Of a stretch of DNA of 36,262 nt, positions 9,743 to 18,104 are shown one piece after another (position 1 is the first letter of the stretch; each line of letters opens with the position of its first letter). A model generated the notes under the pieces. That model ran no database searches. It was not told the DNA's origin and was given only the letters and a program-made list of their open reading frames with translations. The DNA comes from a gamma proteobacterium endosymbiont of Lamellibrachia anaximandri. GTDB lineage: Bacteria > Pseudomonadota > Gammaproteobacteria > Chromatiales > Chromatiaceae. Location of the stretch: NCBI GenBank assembly GCA_016756835.1, contig JAESPE010000033.1:1-36262 (forward strand), read 5' to 3'. The translations under genes were made by a program, and so were the position numbers.

Positions 9743-11092
9743 TCACTCTGGCGATTTCCCAAAATAATCCCGCGTCAACCCAAACACCACCGGACTCAAC
9801 AACAGCAACGCCAACAGATTCGGCAACGCCATCATCGCGTTCAGGGTGTCCGCCACCAGCCAGACGAAATCGAGCTGCTCCTGCGCCATCGCACCCACCG
9901 GGATCATGATGATCCAGAGCGCACGGAAAGGCGTAATCGCCCGCACGCCAAACAGGTACTCCACACACTTCTCGCCGTAGAAACTCCAGCCCAACAGGGT
10001 GGTGAATGCAAAGATCGCCAGCCCAAAGGTCACCACATAACCACCCACACCAGGCAATGCCTGCTCGAAAGCCATGGAGGAGAGCGCCGCCCCGGTTTCA
10101 CCGCTGGTCCAGGCGCCGGTCACCACAATGGCCAGGCCGGTGATGGTGCAGACGATCAGGGTATCGATGAAGGTTCCGAGCATGGCAATGGTGCCCTGCC
10201 GTACCGGACTGTTGGTAGCCGCAGCCGCATGCGCAATCGGTGCACTGCCCAGCCCAGCCTCATTGGAGAAGATGCCCCGGGCCACACCAAAACGTATCGC
10301 GGCCCAGATCGCCGCGCCAGCGAATCCCCCAGTGGCCGCTGTCGGTGTAAATGCGTGTTCGACGATCATGACGACCGCAGACGGAATCTCGCCAAAATGG
10401 GTTAACAGCACCATCAGACCACCTACGATATAGGCAATCGCCATAAAGGGCACCAGTTTGCCGGCAACGTCCGCGATCCGCCGCACACCACCGATCAGCA
10501 CCAGTGCGGCAAGTATCGCCATTACGCCACCGGTCACCGCAGCAGGTATCGCCAGATTGGTCTCCAGCACGTCGGCCACCGAGTTGGCCTGCACCGTATT
10601 GCCAATGCCGAAACCCGCCAGTGCGCCAAATATTGCAAACAGGGTGCCGAGCCAGGCCCAGCGCCTGCCGAGACCGTTCTTGATGTAGTACATGGGGCCG
10701 CCGATGTGATTCCCCTCCTCATCCACTTCGCGAAAGCGCACCGCCAGCACCGCTTCGGCATATTTGGTGGCCATGCCCACCAGCGCAGTACACCACATCC
10801 AGAAGAGCGCCCCCGGACCACCGAGTGCGATAGCGGTGGCGACGCCGGCGATATTGCCGGTGCCGATGGTGGCGGAGAGGGAGGTCATCAGGGCGTTAAA
10901 GGGGCTGATCTCACCTGCCCCCTGGTCTCTGCGCCCCTGCCACAACATGCGGAAACCGTGACCCAAACGCGTCAGGGGAATGAGCCTCAGGCCCAGCATG
11001 AGAAACATCCCGGTACCGAGAATCAGCACCAGCATCACCGGTCCCCAGACGATGCCGTTCAGCCCTTTGACAAGTTCGGTAACACTCTCCAC
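9743..11092 (-). CDS. AGCS-family sodium:alanine/glycine symporter
   Basis: This is an inner-membrane secondary transporter of 449 aa with about ten hydrophobic helices that imports alanine, glycine or a related amino acid with sodium. It shows the AGCS signatures: an N-terminal GxxMFLMLGLRLIPL helix, SATIGTGNIAGVATAIALGGPGALFWMW (quoted as its halves SATIGTGNIAGVA and GGPGALFWMW), GGPMYYIKNGLG, FSNEAGLGSAPIAHAAA and the C-terminal GWSFYGEKCVEYLFG. The start is GTG at 11092 with a very strong Shine-Dalgarno (GAGGAGG, 6 nt away). It is transcribed divergently from the small membrane gene at 11288. Substrate and coupling ion are inferred from the family. Confidence 0.94.
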   Translation of the reverse strand: MESVTELVKGLNGIVWGPVMLVLILGTGMFLMLGLRLIPLTRLGHGFRMLWQGRRDQGAGEISPFNALMTSLSATIGTGNIAGVATAIALGGPGALFWMWCTALVGMATKYAEAVLAVRFREVDEEGNHIGGPMYYIKNGLGRRWAWLGTLFAIFGALAGFGIGNTVQANSVADVLETNLAIPAAVTGGVMAILAALVLIGGVRRIADVAGKLVPFMAIAYIVGGLMVLLTHFGEIPSAVVMIVEHAFTPTAATGGFAGAAIWAAIRFGVARGIFSNEAGLGSAPIAHAAAATNSPVRQGTIAMLGTFIDTLIVCTITGLAIVVTGAWTSGETGAALSSMAFEQALPGVGGYVVTFGLAIFAFTTLLGWSFYGEKCVEYLFGVRAITPFRALWIIMIPVGAMAQEQLDFVWLVADTLNAMMALPNLLALLLLSPVVFGLTRDYFGKSPE

Positions 11093-11287
11093 GCAAATCC
11101 TCCTCGATAGTTCTTATGATTCCCGGCCTTCAGAGGCTGGGTGACCCACTCACTATACACTCGCCGATGAAGTGGTCACACTGAACGAGTTATGACTTGA
11201 CTTTTCACCACATTAGGGTAACCGTAGAGTTTACCGAAATTACAATACAGGTTGAGCCGCGTAGAACCTGACTAAGAGGCCATCGCC

Positions 11288-11650
11288 ATGTCTGTCTGTA
11301 AAAACATCAAAGGGTATACCCGCCAGCACGAACGTCTGGCGGATTTCTTCTCTCTGATGGCTGTTGCCCTCTTCTTTGCCACCCTGTTTCTCAGCCTCAC
11401 CTACCACTCCTTGATTCTCAACTGGATTATGGCCAACGTCGTCGTTCACGGCTTACTGGTCATTGCCGGGCTGGTGCTTGATGTGGTGCTGATATTCGTC
11501 TTTCTGAATTTTGGCGCAGCCCGTTTTTCAGAAGAGGACGAAGGCTGTTTCCGCACCTTCAAGGGTCGGCGCGCAGGTACCGGCTCCCTCGGCATGATGT
11601 TCAGCAGCTGGTTGCATCACATGGAACACGTTGGTAAAAAGCATCGTTGA
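11288..11650 (+). CDS. Small two-helix membrane protein, unknown
   Basis: This 120-aa protein has a basic cytoplasmic N-terminus, two closely spaced hydrophobic helices (about residues 21-43 and 49-76) and a soluble C-terminal tail rich in Glu/Arg/Lys that ends in HHMEHVGKKHR. AGAGG lies 8 nt before the ATG. I do not recognise a domain. It sits 56 bp before the TRAP-associated lipoprotein gene on the same strand, so it may be the first gene of that operon or a small accessory membrane protein. That link rests on position only. Confidence 0.75.
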   Translation: MSVCKNIKGYTRQHERLADFFSLMAVALFFATLFLSLTYHSLILNWIMANVVVHGLLVIAGLVLDVVLIFVFLNFGAARFSEEDEGCFRTFKGRRAGTGSLGMMFSSWLHHMEHVGKKHR

Positions 11651-11706
11651 GGCTGCTTCAATGTTTTGAAGCGGCATCCTGAAACGTACTTTTCCGACGG
11701 GTCCAC

Positions 11707-12555
11707 ATGGCCAGACGATTCCTAACTATCAAAGCCACTGCGCTTGGCCTCTTCCTGTTACTGATCTCGGGTTGCGCTTCGATGGCGACTGACCGGCTGG
11801 CGGGGAATCTCTCCAGTGCGATGCTGAATCAGACAGACCCCGAGATCGTCCGCAGCGGTGCACCTGCCTATCTGCTGCTGCTCGACTCCCTGATTGCCGA
11901 CGACGATGACCCGGCGCTGCTGTTTGCCGGCGCCAGGCTGTATAGCGCCTATGGAGGCGGACTGGTCAGCGACACTGCACGACGGAAAGGCTTGGCGGAC
12001 AGGGCGCTGGACTATGCAAGCCGGGGGCTCTGCCAGTCTCAGCCGGATATCTGCGCCACGATGGACAAACCCTTTACCGAGTTCGAACCGAATGTGCTGA
12101 AGGTGGGTCCATTGGATGCCGAAGGGCTCTATGTTTTCGGCACCAGTTGGGCAGGCTGGATTCAGGCCAACCTGGATGACTGGAATGCCATCGCTGAACT
12201 GCCAAAAATCGAAGCCGTGCTGCAGCGGGTCATAGATCTCGACCCCGCCTACGAGGCAGGACGCGCACAACTCTATCTTGGTGTGATTCGCACCCAACTC
12301 CCTCCCGCCCTTGGAGGAAAACCTGAAGTCGGACGCAAACATTTCGAGCTTGCCATCCGCTACTCAGAGGGGAAAGATCTCATGGCGAAGGTGGAGTTCG
12401 CCCGCCGCTACGCCCGTCTGCTGTTCGACCAGGAACTGCACGATAATCTCCTGCACGAAGTCATCGCTGCAAACCCATCCGTCCCCGGCCTGACCCTCAG
12501 CAACGTTATCGCACAGCGCCAGGCCAGGGAGATGCTGAACGACGACTATTTCTAA
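11707..12555 (+). CDS. tatT: TRAP transporter-associated TatT-type lipoprotein
   Basis: This is a 282-aa predicted lipoprotein (lipobox LLLISGC, Cys at residue 23) of the TatT (T component) family of TRAP transporters. The sequence is all-helical with TPR-like repeats. Characteristic segments are the alanine-rich DPALLFAGARLYSAYGG region, RALDYASRGLC, and the late YLGVIRTQLPPALGGKPEVG segment, which matches the family's LPxxLGGxPxxG motif. Known TatT proteins form periplasmic trimers that bind the DctP-like substrate-binding protein and are thought to help deliver hydrophobic ligands. Here the gene stands 61 bp upstream of dctP, as expected. The ligand is unknown. Confidence 0.88.
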   Translation: MARRFLTIKATALGLFLLLISGCASMATDRLAGNLSSAMLNQTDPEIVRSGAPAYLLLLDSLIADDDDPALLFAGARLYSAYGGGLVSDTARRKGLADRALDYASRGLCQSQPDICATMDKPFTEFEPNVLKVGPLDAEGLYVFGTSWAGWIQANLDDWNAIAELPKIEAVLQRVIDLDPAYEAGRAQLYLGVIRTQLPPALGGKPEVGRKHFELAIRYSEGKDLMAKVEFARRYARLLFDQELHDNLLHEVIAANPSVPGLTLSNVIAQRQAREMLNDDYF

Positions 12556-12616
12556 TCCGCCCGCACCCATCTACAATATCCATTTTTCCAGTTATCGCCT
12601 GTAGTAGGAGTTACCT

Positions 12617-13612
12617 ATGATCCGCGTGATCATAACGCTGTTATTTAGCCTGAGTCTGACATCCGTCGCCCACGCCACCACCCTCAAGATCGCCACCTTG
12701 GCACCTGACGGCACCGCCTGGATGAAGATCATGCGGGCAGCAGCAGGAGAGGTAAAAAAGAAGACCGACGGCCGCGTCAAACTGCGCTTCTATCCAGGGG
12801 GCGTGATGGGCAATGATAACAGTGTTCTGCGCAAGATCCGGGTCGGCCAGCTGCACGGCGGCGCCATTACCGGCGGCGGACTGGCAGCAGTCTATCCGGA
12901 TGCCCAACTCTACAGCCTGCCTTTTCTGTTTCACAGCCTGGATGAAGTTGACTATGTGCGGACGCGTATGGATCAGGAGATCATCGACGGGTTACGCAAG
13001 AAGGGGTTTGTCAGCTACGGACTCGGCGAGGGGGGCTTCGCCTATATGATGTCCAACAGTCCTGTGCGGGAGAGCGCAGATTTGAGAAAACAGAAAATAT
13101 GGATACCCGAGGGTGACATGATCAACAGCGTCGCCTTTAAAACCACAGGCGTCTCACCCATCCCCCTGCCCATCACCGATGTGCTTACCGGCCTGCAGAC
13201 TGGCCTCATCGACACCGTTGCCACCTCGGCCATCGGTGCCATCGCCCTGCAGTGGCATACACGGGTGAAGTATCTGACCAACATCCCCCTGATCTATCTC
13301 TACGGCACCTTGGCGATCAAGGAGAAGGCGCTGAAAAAACTCTCTCCTGAAGACCGGGAAGTTCTGCATACTCAACTGGCTACAGCATTCCAGACGCTCA
13401 ACTCCCGCAATCGAGAGGATGAGAAAAAAGCCCTTGAGGCGCTGAAAAAACAGGGCATAGCGTTCATTGAGCCGACCACCCAGGGCCATCAGGAGTGGGC
13501 ACAAACAGCAGCGGCTACGGTGAAGGCGCTGGAAAACGATGGCCTCTTCTCCCCCGAACTGTTCAGAAAGGTTCAGGGGTTGCTCAATGAATACCGACAA
13601 TCCAACCGCTGA
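12617..13612 (+). CDS. dctP: TRAP transporter substrate-binding protein DctP
   Basis: This is a 331-aa periplasmic solute-binding protein with a cleavable signal peptide (cleavage after about SVAHA, residue 20). Diagnostic regions are LKIATLAPDGTAWMKIM at the mature N-terminus, a VKLRFYPGGVMGND strand, LYSLPFLFHSLDEVDYVR, and the ADLRKQKIWIPEGD segment where the conserved Arg that usually contacts the ligand carboxylate would lie. ITDVLTGLQTGLIDTVATS follows the usual LxxGxIDG pattern with Thr in place of Gly. It has a strong Shine-Dalgarno (AGGAG). It captures an organic acid-type ligand for the DctQM permease encoded 0.5 kb downstream. The TatT partner upstream hints at a less common, possibly hydrophobic, ligand. 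Confidence 0.93.
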   Translation: MIRVIITLLFSLSLTSVAHATTLKIATLAPDGTAWMKIMRAAAGEVKKKTDGRVKLRFYPGGVMGNDNSVLRKIRVGQLHGGAITGGGLAAVYPDAQLYSLPFLFHSLDEVDYVRTRMDQEIIDGLRKKGFVSYGLGEGGFAYMMSNSPVRESADLRKQKIWIPEGDMINSVAFKTTGVSPIPLPITDVLTGLQTGLIDTVATSAIGAIALQWHTRVKYLTNIPLIYLYGTLAIKEKALKKLSPEDREVLHTQLATAFQTLNSRNREDEKKALEALKKQGIAFIEPTTQGHQEWAQTAAATVKALENDGLFSPELFRKVQGLLNEYRQSNR

Positions 13613-13629
13613 CGATAATGCTGCATATT

Positions 13630-13664
13630 GTTGGGTTACAGCCAAAAAGACGGATTAACCCAAC
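13630..13664. repeat. Palindrome, REP-like (GTTGGGTTA type)
   Basis: Perfect 9-bp arms GTTGGGTTA and TAACCCAAC are separated by 17 nt in the dctP-cupin gap. Palindromes of this GTTGGGTTA type recur as intergenic REP-like elements in several gammaproteobacteria. Only this copy is seen here. It could also act as a processing or attenuation hairpin between dctP and the genes after it. Confidence 0.55.
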
Positions 13665-13685
13665 CTAATTCTCATCAAACCTGTT

Positions 13686-13715
13686 GCCTGATCCGCTACG
13701 CTTGATCAGGCCTAC
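13686..13715 (-). repeat. REP-like palindrome copy 1
   Basis: The arms GCCTGATC and GATCAGGC flank a 10-nt loop CGCTACGCTT, followed by CTAC. The reverse complement begins GTAGGCC. The same loop and flank with compensatory arm changes occur at 26501-26530 and, inverted, at 26442-26471. It ends 11 bp before the cupin start codon. Confidence 0.75.
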
Positions 13716-13726
13716 GAGATGAATCC

Positions 13727-14047
13727 ATGGCTGCCACTAACCTGTATCAACCGGCGAATGCCCCCGCAGAAGAGGAATCCTTCGAAACATTGCTGCAGTG
13801 TGGCAATGTCTCAATAGAAAAGATTCAGAGTCCCCCAGCGACCCGTACCGAAACCTACGATCAGGAGCAGGATGAGTGGATCGCCCTGCTCCAGGGCCAA
13901 GCCTCTCTGCAGATAGAGGATCGCATTGTCACCCTGCAGAGCGGGGATACCCTGTTTATTCCTGCCCACACCCCCCATCGGGTGCTGGAGACCAGCACCG
14001 ATCCAACCTGCATCTGGCTGGCGGTACATATTCACCCGCCATCTTGA
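13727..14047 (+). CDS. Cupin-domain protein
   Basis: This 106-aa protein is a single small cupin barrel. It shows the motif order DEWIALLQGQASLQIED (motif 1 region), SGDTLFIPAHTPHRV (motif 2 with Gly, Pro and His) and a final WLAVHIHPP strand. No signal peptide is present, so it is cytoplasmic. Cupins of this size bind a metal or small ligand, and a catalytic role cannot be read from the sequence. It is inserted between dctP and dctQ of the TRAP locus, 61 bp before dctQ, which suggests it modifies or senses the transported compound. A REP-like palindrome lies just upstream. Confidence 0.85.
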   Translation: MAATNLYQPANAPAEEESFETLLQCGNVSIEKIQSPPATRTETYDQEQDEWIALLQGQASLQIEDRIVTLQSGDTLFIPAHTPHRVLETSTDPTCIWLAVHIHPPS

Positions 14048-14108
14048 TGGTGCGACTTCATTCCGGATCTATAGTTTCTGCCCAGATACGCCGTATAATG
14101 GACCGATC

Positions 14109-14597
14109 ATGGAAGTCAAACTAAAGCGCGTCAGAGAGTTCATACTGCTTGCCGAGGATGGTGTAATGGCGCTTCTCCTGACGGCCATGATCCTGCTCGC
14201 AGTCGCCCAGATCCTGCTGCGCAACTTTTTCGACTCCGGCATTATCTGGGCCGACCCCACCCTGCGTATGCTGGTCCTCTGGATCGGACTGATGGGCGCC
14301 ATCGCCTCCACCCGGGAGGATCGGCATATCCGTATCGATCTGCTCTCCCGTTATCTGTCAGGGTCAAGACGCAATTTCATCCAGGCCGTTACCGACCTAT
14401 TCAGCGCCGTTGTATGCGGTCTCATCGCCTGGCACGCTGCGCGCTTCGTCGCCTTTGAGTACGAAGACGGCTCCCTTCTGTTCGGCAGTTTCCCGGCCTG
14501 GGCCGGAGAGAGCATCATCCCCATCGGCTTCGGCATCATGACCCTGCGCTTTCTGTTCAATATACCCCTACGATTCCTGCCGGGGGGAAAACAGTAA
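14109..14597 (+). CDS. dctQ: TRAP transporter small permease DctQ
   Basis: This is a 162-aa inner-membrane protein with four predicted helices. It shows the DctQ pattern: an EDGVMALLLTAMILLAVAQI helix, NFFDSGIIWADP, LWIGLMGAIASTREDRHIRID, and a last helix with IPIGFGIMTLRFL. The small subunit pairs with DctM. The frame is open further upstream, but those codons overlap the cupin gene out of frame. The ATG at 14109 gives the normal family length. Its TAA overlaps the dctM ATG by one base (TAATG), which indicates translational coupling. Confidence 0.92.
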   Translation: MEVKLKRVREFILLAEDGVMALLLTAMILLAVAQILLRNFFDSGIIWADPTLRMLVLWIGLMGAIASTREDRHIRIDLLSRYLSGSRRNFIQAVTDLFSAVVCGLIAWHAARFVAFEYEDGSLLFGSFPAWAGESIIPIGFGIMTLRFLFNIPLRFLPGGKQ

Positions 14598-15871
14598 TGC
14601 TCATAGCGCTGGGTCTCATCCTGATCGCCCTGTTCGGGGCCCCGCTGTTTGCGGTCATCGGTGCCAGCGCCCTTATCGGCTTCCACCAGTCCGAGATCGA
14701 CCTCTCCGTGGTCGCCATCGAGTTTTACCGTATCGCCGAGATGCCGGTACTGCTGGCGATCCCGCTCTTCACCTTCGCCGGATATCTGCTAAGCGAAAGT
14801 AATGCCCCTCACCGGTTGGTACGCGTCACCCAGACGCTGCTAGGCTGGATGCCCGGCGGACTTGCCTTCGTGGCGCTGATCGCCTGCGCCCTCTTCACCG
14901 CCTTTACCGGCGCTTCCGGCGTCACTATCGTCGCCCTCGGCGCCCTGCTCTATCCGGCCCTCACTGAAGCGGGTTACCGACAGAATTTCAGTCTGGGGCT
15001 GGTCACTACCTCCGGTAGCCTGGGACTGCTATTCGCCCCAGCGTTACCGCTCATCCTATACGCAGTGGTGGCGCAGCAACTCGGCATCGGCGGCTCCATC
15101 ACCGTAGACGACATGTTTCTGGCCGGCATCCTGCCGGGGCTGCTGATGTTGCTGATTCTGGTGGCCTGGAGCCTCTGGTCGAGCCGCGGCGTCAAGCTTA
15201 CCCCCTATTCCAAGGCTGAGGCGCTGTCGGCCATCAGGGAAGCTGCCTGGGAGATTCCTCTACCGATCATCGTGCTCGGCGGCATCTACAGCGGCTATTT
15301 CGCCATATCCGAAGCCGCAGCGGTCACCGCCTTCTATGTGCTTGTGGTCGAAGTCTTCATCCATCGGGAGATCTCCCTGCGCAGGCTGCCCCAGGTCATG
15401 CGCGAGGCGATGCTGCTGGTGGGCGGCATCCTGGTCATCCTCGGCATGTCCCTGGCCTCCACCAACTATATGATCGATCAGGAGATTCCCACCCAGCTTT
15501 TCGACTGGATCCGTGAACGGGTGTCGGATCCGCTGACCTTCCTGATCCTGCTCAACCTCTTTCTGCTGGTGCTGGGCACCATGCTCGACATCTTTTCGGC
15601 ACTGGTGCTGATGGTACCGCTGCTGCTGCCGGTAGCCCTCCAGTACGGCATAGACCCGGTACACCTCGGCATTATCTTCCTCGCCAACATGCAGATCGGC
15701 TACTTCACCCCACCGGTGGGCATGAACCTCTTTATCGCCAGCTACCGCTTCAACAAGCCGGTGACGCAGATATACCGCGCCACCCTGCCCTGGTTCTTCC
15801 TCCTTTTCGGCGCGGTATTGATCATCACCTACTGGCCTTCACTCTCCCTGGCCCTGCTCGACCGCAGTTGA
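14597..15871 (+). CDS. dctM: TRAP transporter large permease DctM
   Basis: This is a 424-aa inner-membrane protein with about twelve helices, the ion-coupled translocation subunit of the TRAP transporter. Typical segments are PLFTFAGYLLSESNAP, FTAFTGASGVTIVALGALLYP, the TTSGSLGLLFAPALPLILY helix, LFLLVLGTMLDIFSALVLM (region of a conserved Asp) and MQIGYFTPPVGMNLFIASYR near the C-terminus. It is coupled to dctQ by a one-base stop/start overlap. Its 3' end overlaps the convergent DMT permease gene by 43 bp. Confidence 0.95.
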   Translation: MLIALGLILIALFGAPLFAVIGASALIGFHQSEIDLSVVAIEFYRIAEMPVLLAIPLFTFAGYLLSESNAPHRLVRVTQTLLGWMPGGLAFVALIACALFTAFTGASGVTIVALGALLYPALTEAGYRQNFSLGLVTTSGSLGLLFAPALPLILYAVVAQQLGIGGSITVDDMFLAGILPGLLMLLILVAWSLWSSRGVKLTPYSKAEALSAIREAAWEIPLPIIVLGGIYSGYFAISEAAAVTAFYVLVVEVFIHREISLRRLPQVMREAMLLVGGILVILGMSLASTNYMIDQEIPTQLFDWIRERVSDPLTFLILLNLFLLVLGTMLDIFSALVLMVPLLLPVALQYGIDPVHLGIIFLANMQIGYFTPPVGMNLFIASYRFNKPVTQIYRATLPWFFLLFGAVLIITYWPSLSLALLDRS

Positions 15872-16737
15872 GGCAAGAACCGGCTGCCCAGTTCGAAACC
15901 GAGCAATCCGAGCATAATCAACAGGGTACCGAACCAGACCCGGCCATCCACCGACTCTCCGTTAAACCACTGACCGACCAGCAAGGCGATCACCGGCGTT
16001 ATCAGGGTAATCAGCGCCACGCGCATCGTCTCCACATGACGCAACAGATAGAAATAGAGCGCAAAACCCAGCACCGACCCAATAATCCCGAGATAGACTA
16101 TCGAGGAGATCACCCGTTCATCGACGACCCTTGGCCACGCCTCCCCCTGCAGAAACCAGGTCAACAGAAACAGCGGCACCGCCACCATCAGCCCACCACT
16201 GGTGACCACCAGGCCATGTAGTTCAGCGTTGATTCGCTTCACCCAGACCGCACTGGCAGAATGAACGACGACTGAAAACAGTACACCAATCACTCCCCAG
16301 GCCATCTGCACACCCTGGTCCAATCCGGCACTGAAAATCACCGCCAAACCGGACAATGCTATCAACACGGCAAGCAGACGCATTGGCGTCAACCCCGGCT
16401 CAGTCAACCAGAAGCGTGCCATCAGGCCGGTCGCAATGGGGGTCAGACCAAACAGCACCGCAATCCATCCTGAAGGGATGAACTGCGAAGCCCAGTAGAC
16501 CGACAGCATCGCTACGAAAATGCCGAGACCGGCGGCCAGATAGGTGCGGCGCGCCACGTCATGCCAGGGCATGCGCAACCGCATCAGCTGTACCAGCGCC
16601 AATGCCAATACCACGCCAATGACCATACGCCCGGTAACACCAAACAGGTAACCCACACCCTCACCACTCCACTTTATTGCAAGCGGTGTGGTGCCCCAGA
16701 TCAGGATAACCCCCAGATAGGCGGCCGGCACGGACAT
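15829..16737 (-). CDS. DMT/EamA-family permease
   Basis: This 302-aa inner-membrane protein has ten hydrophobic helices in two EamA halves. The first contains YLGVILIWGTTPLAIKW and the second GVIGVLFSVVVHSASAVWVKR, with the typical end YFYLLRHVETMRVALITLITPVIALLVG. The family exports or imports amino acids, metabolites or drugs, and no substrate can be read here. I chose the ATG at 16737 because GGAGG lies 8 nt upstream. An in-frame ATG ten codons earlier has no Shine-Dalgarno and lies near the terminator hairpin. The 3' end overlaps dctM on the other strand by 43 bp. Confidence 0.9.
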   Translation of the reverse strand: MSVPAAYLGVILIWGTTPLAIKWSGEGVGYLFGVTGRMVIGVVLALALVQLMRLRMPWHDVARRTYLAAGLGIFVAMLSVYWASQFIPSGWIAVLFGLTPIATGLMARFWLTEPGLTPMRLLAVLIALSGLAVIFSAGLDQGVQMAWGVIGVLFSVVVHSASAVWVKRINAELHGLVVTSGGLMVAVPLFLLTWFLQGEAWPRVVDERVISSIVYLGIIGSVLGFALYFYLLRHVETMRVALITLITPVIALLVGQWFNGESVDGRVWFGTLLIMLGLLGFELGSRFLPQLRSSRARESEGQ

Positions 16738-16769
16738 GACAAGTTCCTCCATTTTTCTTAACGCCAAAC

Positions 16770-16804
16770 AAAAAAGGCCGCAGATGTAACATCTGCGGCC
16801 TTTT
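16770..16804 (-). terminator. Bidirectional intrinsic terminator
   Basis: An 11-bp stem (GGCCGCAGATG / CATCTGCGGCC) with loop TAA is flanked by six A on the left and TTTT on the right. Read on the minus strand it ends in TTTTTT, so it can stop transcripts from the small membrane gene at 16969-17172. It also works in the plus direction. It isolates the DMT permease gene, which starts 33 bp further on. Confidence 0.88.
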
Positions 16805-16968
16805 GGAATCTTGCTTATTCAGTAGATCAATCGCTGATCTTTTCCTCCAGACACGCAGACGGCATGACCACCGCCCAAATGGACAGTCGGCGCATGACGA
16901 ACAGATGTTTAACGTGTAAAGAGATCATGACAGACAGCATGCCCCGCTATTACGGTGCCGTCAACGGC

Positions 16969-17172
16969 TTATTTTTTATTCCGGTGGTTCCAGAGCCCCA
17001 CGCCAATCGTGGTGAGACCCAGGGCGAAACCGGTGGAAAGCGCCATGCGGGCCAGCCACTCCGGCCAAGCCGGGTTTGGGGTTATCAGGGCAAAAACACC
17101 GATGATGATGAGCCAGAATGAGAGCTTGCCGAGTAGGGCCGATTTCAACAAATGTTCATCCTCCAAAATCAT
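16969..17172 (-). CDS. Small two-helix membrane protein, unknown
   Basis: This protein of up to 67 aa has two hydrophobic helices (about residues 17-32 and 43-61) separated by PNPAWPEWLAR, and a basic tail WNHRNKK. The annotated ATG has no Shine-Dalgarno. A GGAGG a few codons inside the frame is followed 8 nt later by two TTG codons, so translation may start at a TTG (59-60 aa). The downstream intrinsic terminator at 16770-16804 supports a real minus-strand transcript. I do not recognise the family. Confidence 0.55.
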   Translation of the reverse strand: MILEDEHLLKSALLGKLSFWLIIIGVFALITPNPAWPEWLARMALSTGFALGLTTIGVGLWNHRNKK

Positions 17173-17291
17173 TGTTAATTGAATGGGTTCGAAGCAGCAA
17201 CAGAGTGTTTTTTCACTACATCCAGAGTTATCTTGAACGCGTCTTGCAAAACTAACACAAACAGAAAAATTTTTGTGCAGGATAGCACTGC

Positions 17292-18070
17292 GCAGGAAAC
17301 GTTTACAAAAACATCGATAAGATCACCCGGATCTGGGAGGCATACATGGCCACCTACCTAATCCCAGACAAGGAAGTGTTGGCTGCTGAGTTTACCAAAA
17401 TGCGGACTCTCTTCGTTAATGAAGGGCTGAAGCCGGTGATGGTTTTATTACAATGAGGGGAGCTGCCTGAAAGCGGCCCTCCATTTGGTGAAAACCACCA
17501 ATCCTACTTTCAAATCAGCTCATGAGCCGGCAGCAAAACTTTTGCAGCTGCAACTCAATGTCGCCAGGACAACCTTCGATGAAGAGGTAGAACACGATCA
17601 GTGGGTGAGCAGCATTGACATTGGTCTCCTGTTCAAAGGTATCTCACTACTGAGTCTGCTGGCCTTTGTCACCATCCGGAGCATCACCGATGTTGTGGAT
17701 CGGCTTGAACAGATGGCTGCTGGAAATTTGACCGTGCGCTGTGAACATACCTCCAAGGATGAACTGGGCCAGATCACACCCTCCATGGCAGTCAAAAATA
17801 GCGTACCGATGCCTGGTTGATACGCAGTGAAATCGGCCCGCTGTTCCGGGACATTGATGGTTTTCATGCCTTTGCAGACAAAGGCCGGTAAAAGGCGGTG
17901 GCCAACGTCGAACAGGCTAGACAAACACTTAAATCCTTCCGATGAAATTATTGGTCTGTTGGTAAAGGTGGAAGGTGCGATTCTGGATCGTTGATCCTGA
18001 ATTTTTTCGAAACGGTAGTTGACCTGCTTCAGGTTACGAGTAGTCTGTTGGAAAAGATGACACGCCGGTG
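17292..18070 (+). pseudogene. Decayed methyl-accepting chemotaxis protein / sensor remnant
   Basis: Several frames in succession carry pieces of a chemoreceptor. From 17292 to 17453 the sequence reads NIDKITRIWEAYMATYL and FVNEGLKPVMVLLQ, matching the four-helix-bundle (4HB_MCP) sensor, and stops at TGA 17454. In another frame (17485-17820) it continues as EPAAKLLQLQLNVARTTFDEE, a transmembrane helix (LFKGISLLSLLAFVTIRSIT) and a HAMP domain (VVDRLEQMAAGNLTVRCE, DELGQI), then stops. After that, short fragments in different frames (SEIGPLFRDIDGFHAFADKGR region, quoted partially as EIGPLFRDIDGFHAF; then AVANVEQARQTLKSF) are broken by stops. The methyl-accepting signalling domain is absent. It therefore contains several frameshifts and a 3' deletion. 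It ends just before the DUF3365-GGDEF-EAL gene, which may have replaced or fused onto the lost gene's position. Confidence 0.75.
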
Positions 18071-18104
18071 ACATATTTCTCTCTGAAGGCAGGGCGAATA
18101 TGTC

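Noticed and set aside
9704-10405. Plus-strand frame of 233 codons opposite the AGCS gene
   Set aside because: It is antisense to a clear transporter, with His/Gln/Arg-rich composition typical of shadows of membrane genes.
13926-14108. Upstream extension of dctQ overlapping the cupin gene
   Set aside because: The added residues are out-of-frame cupin codons, and DctQ proteins start near the first hydrophobic helix.
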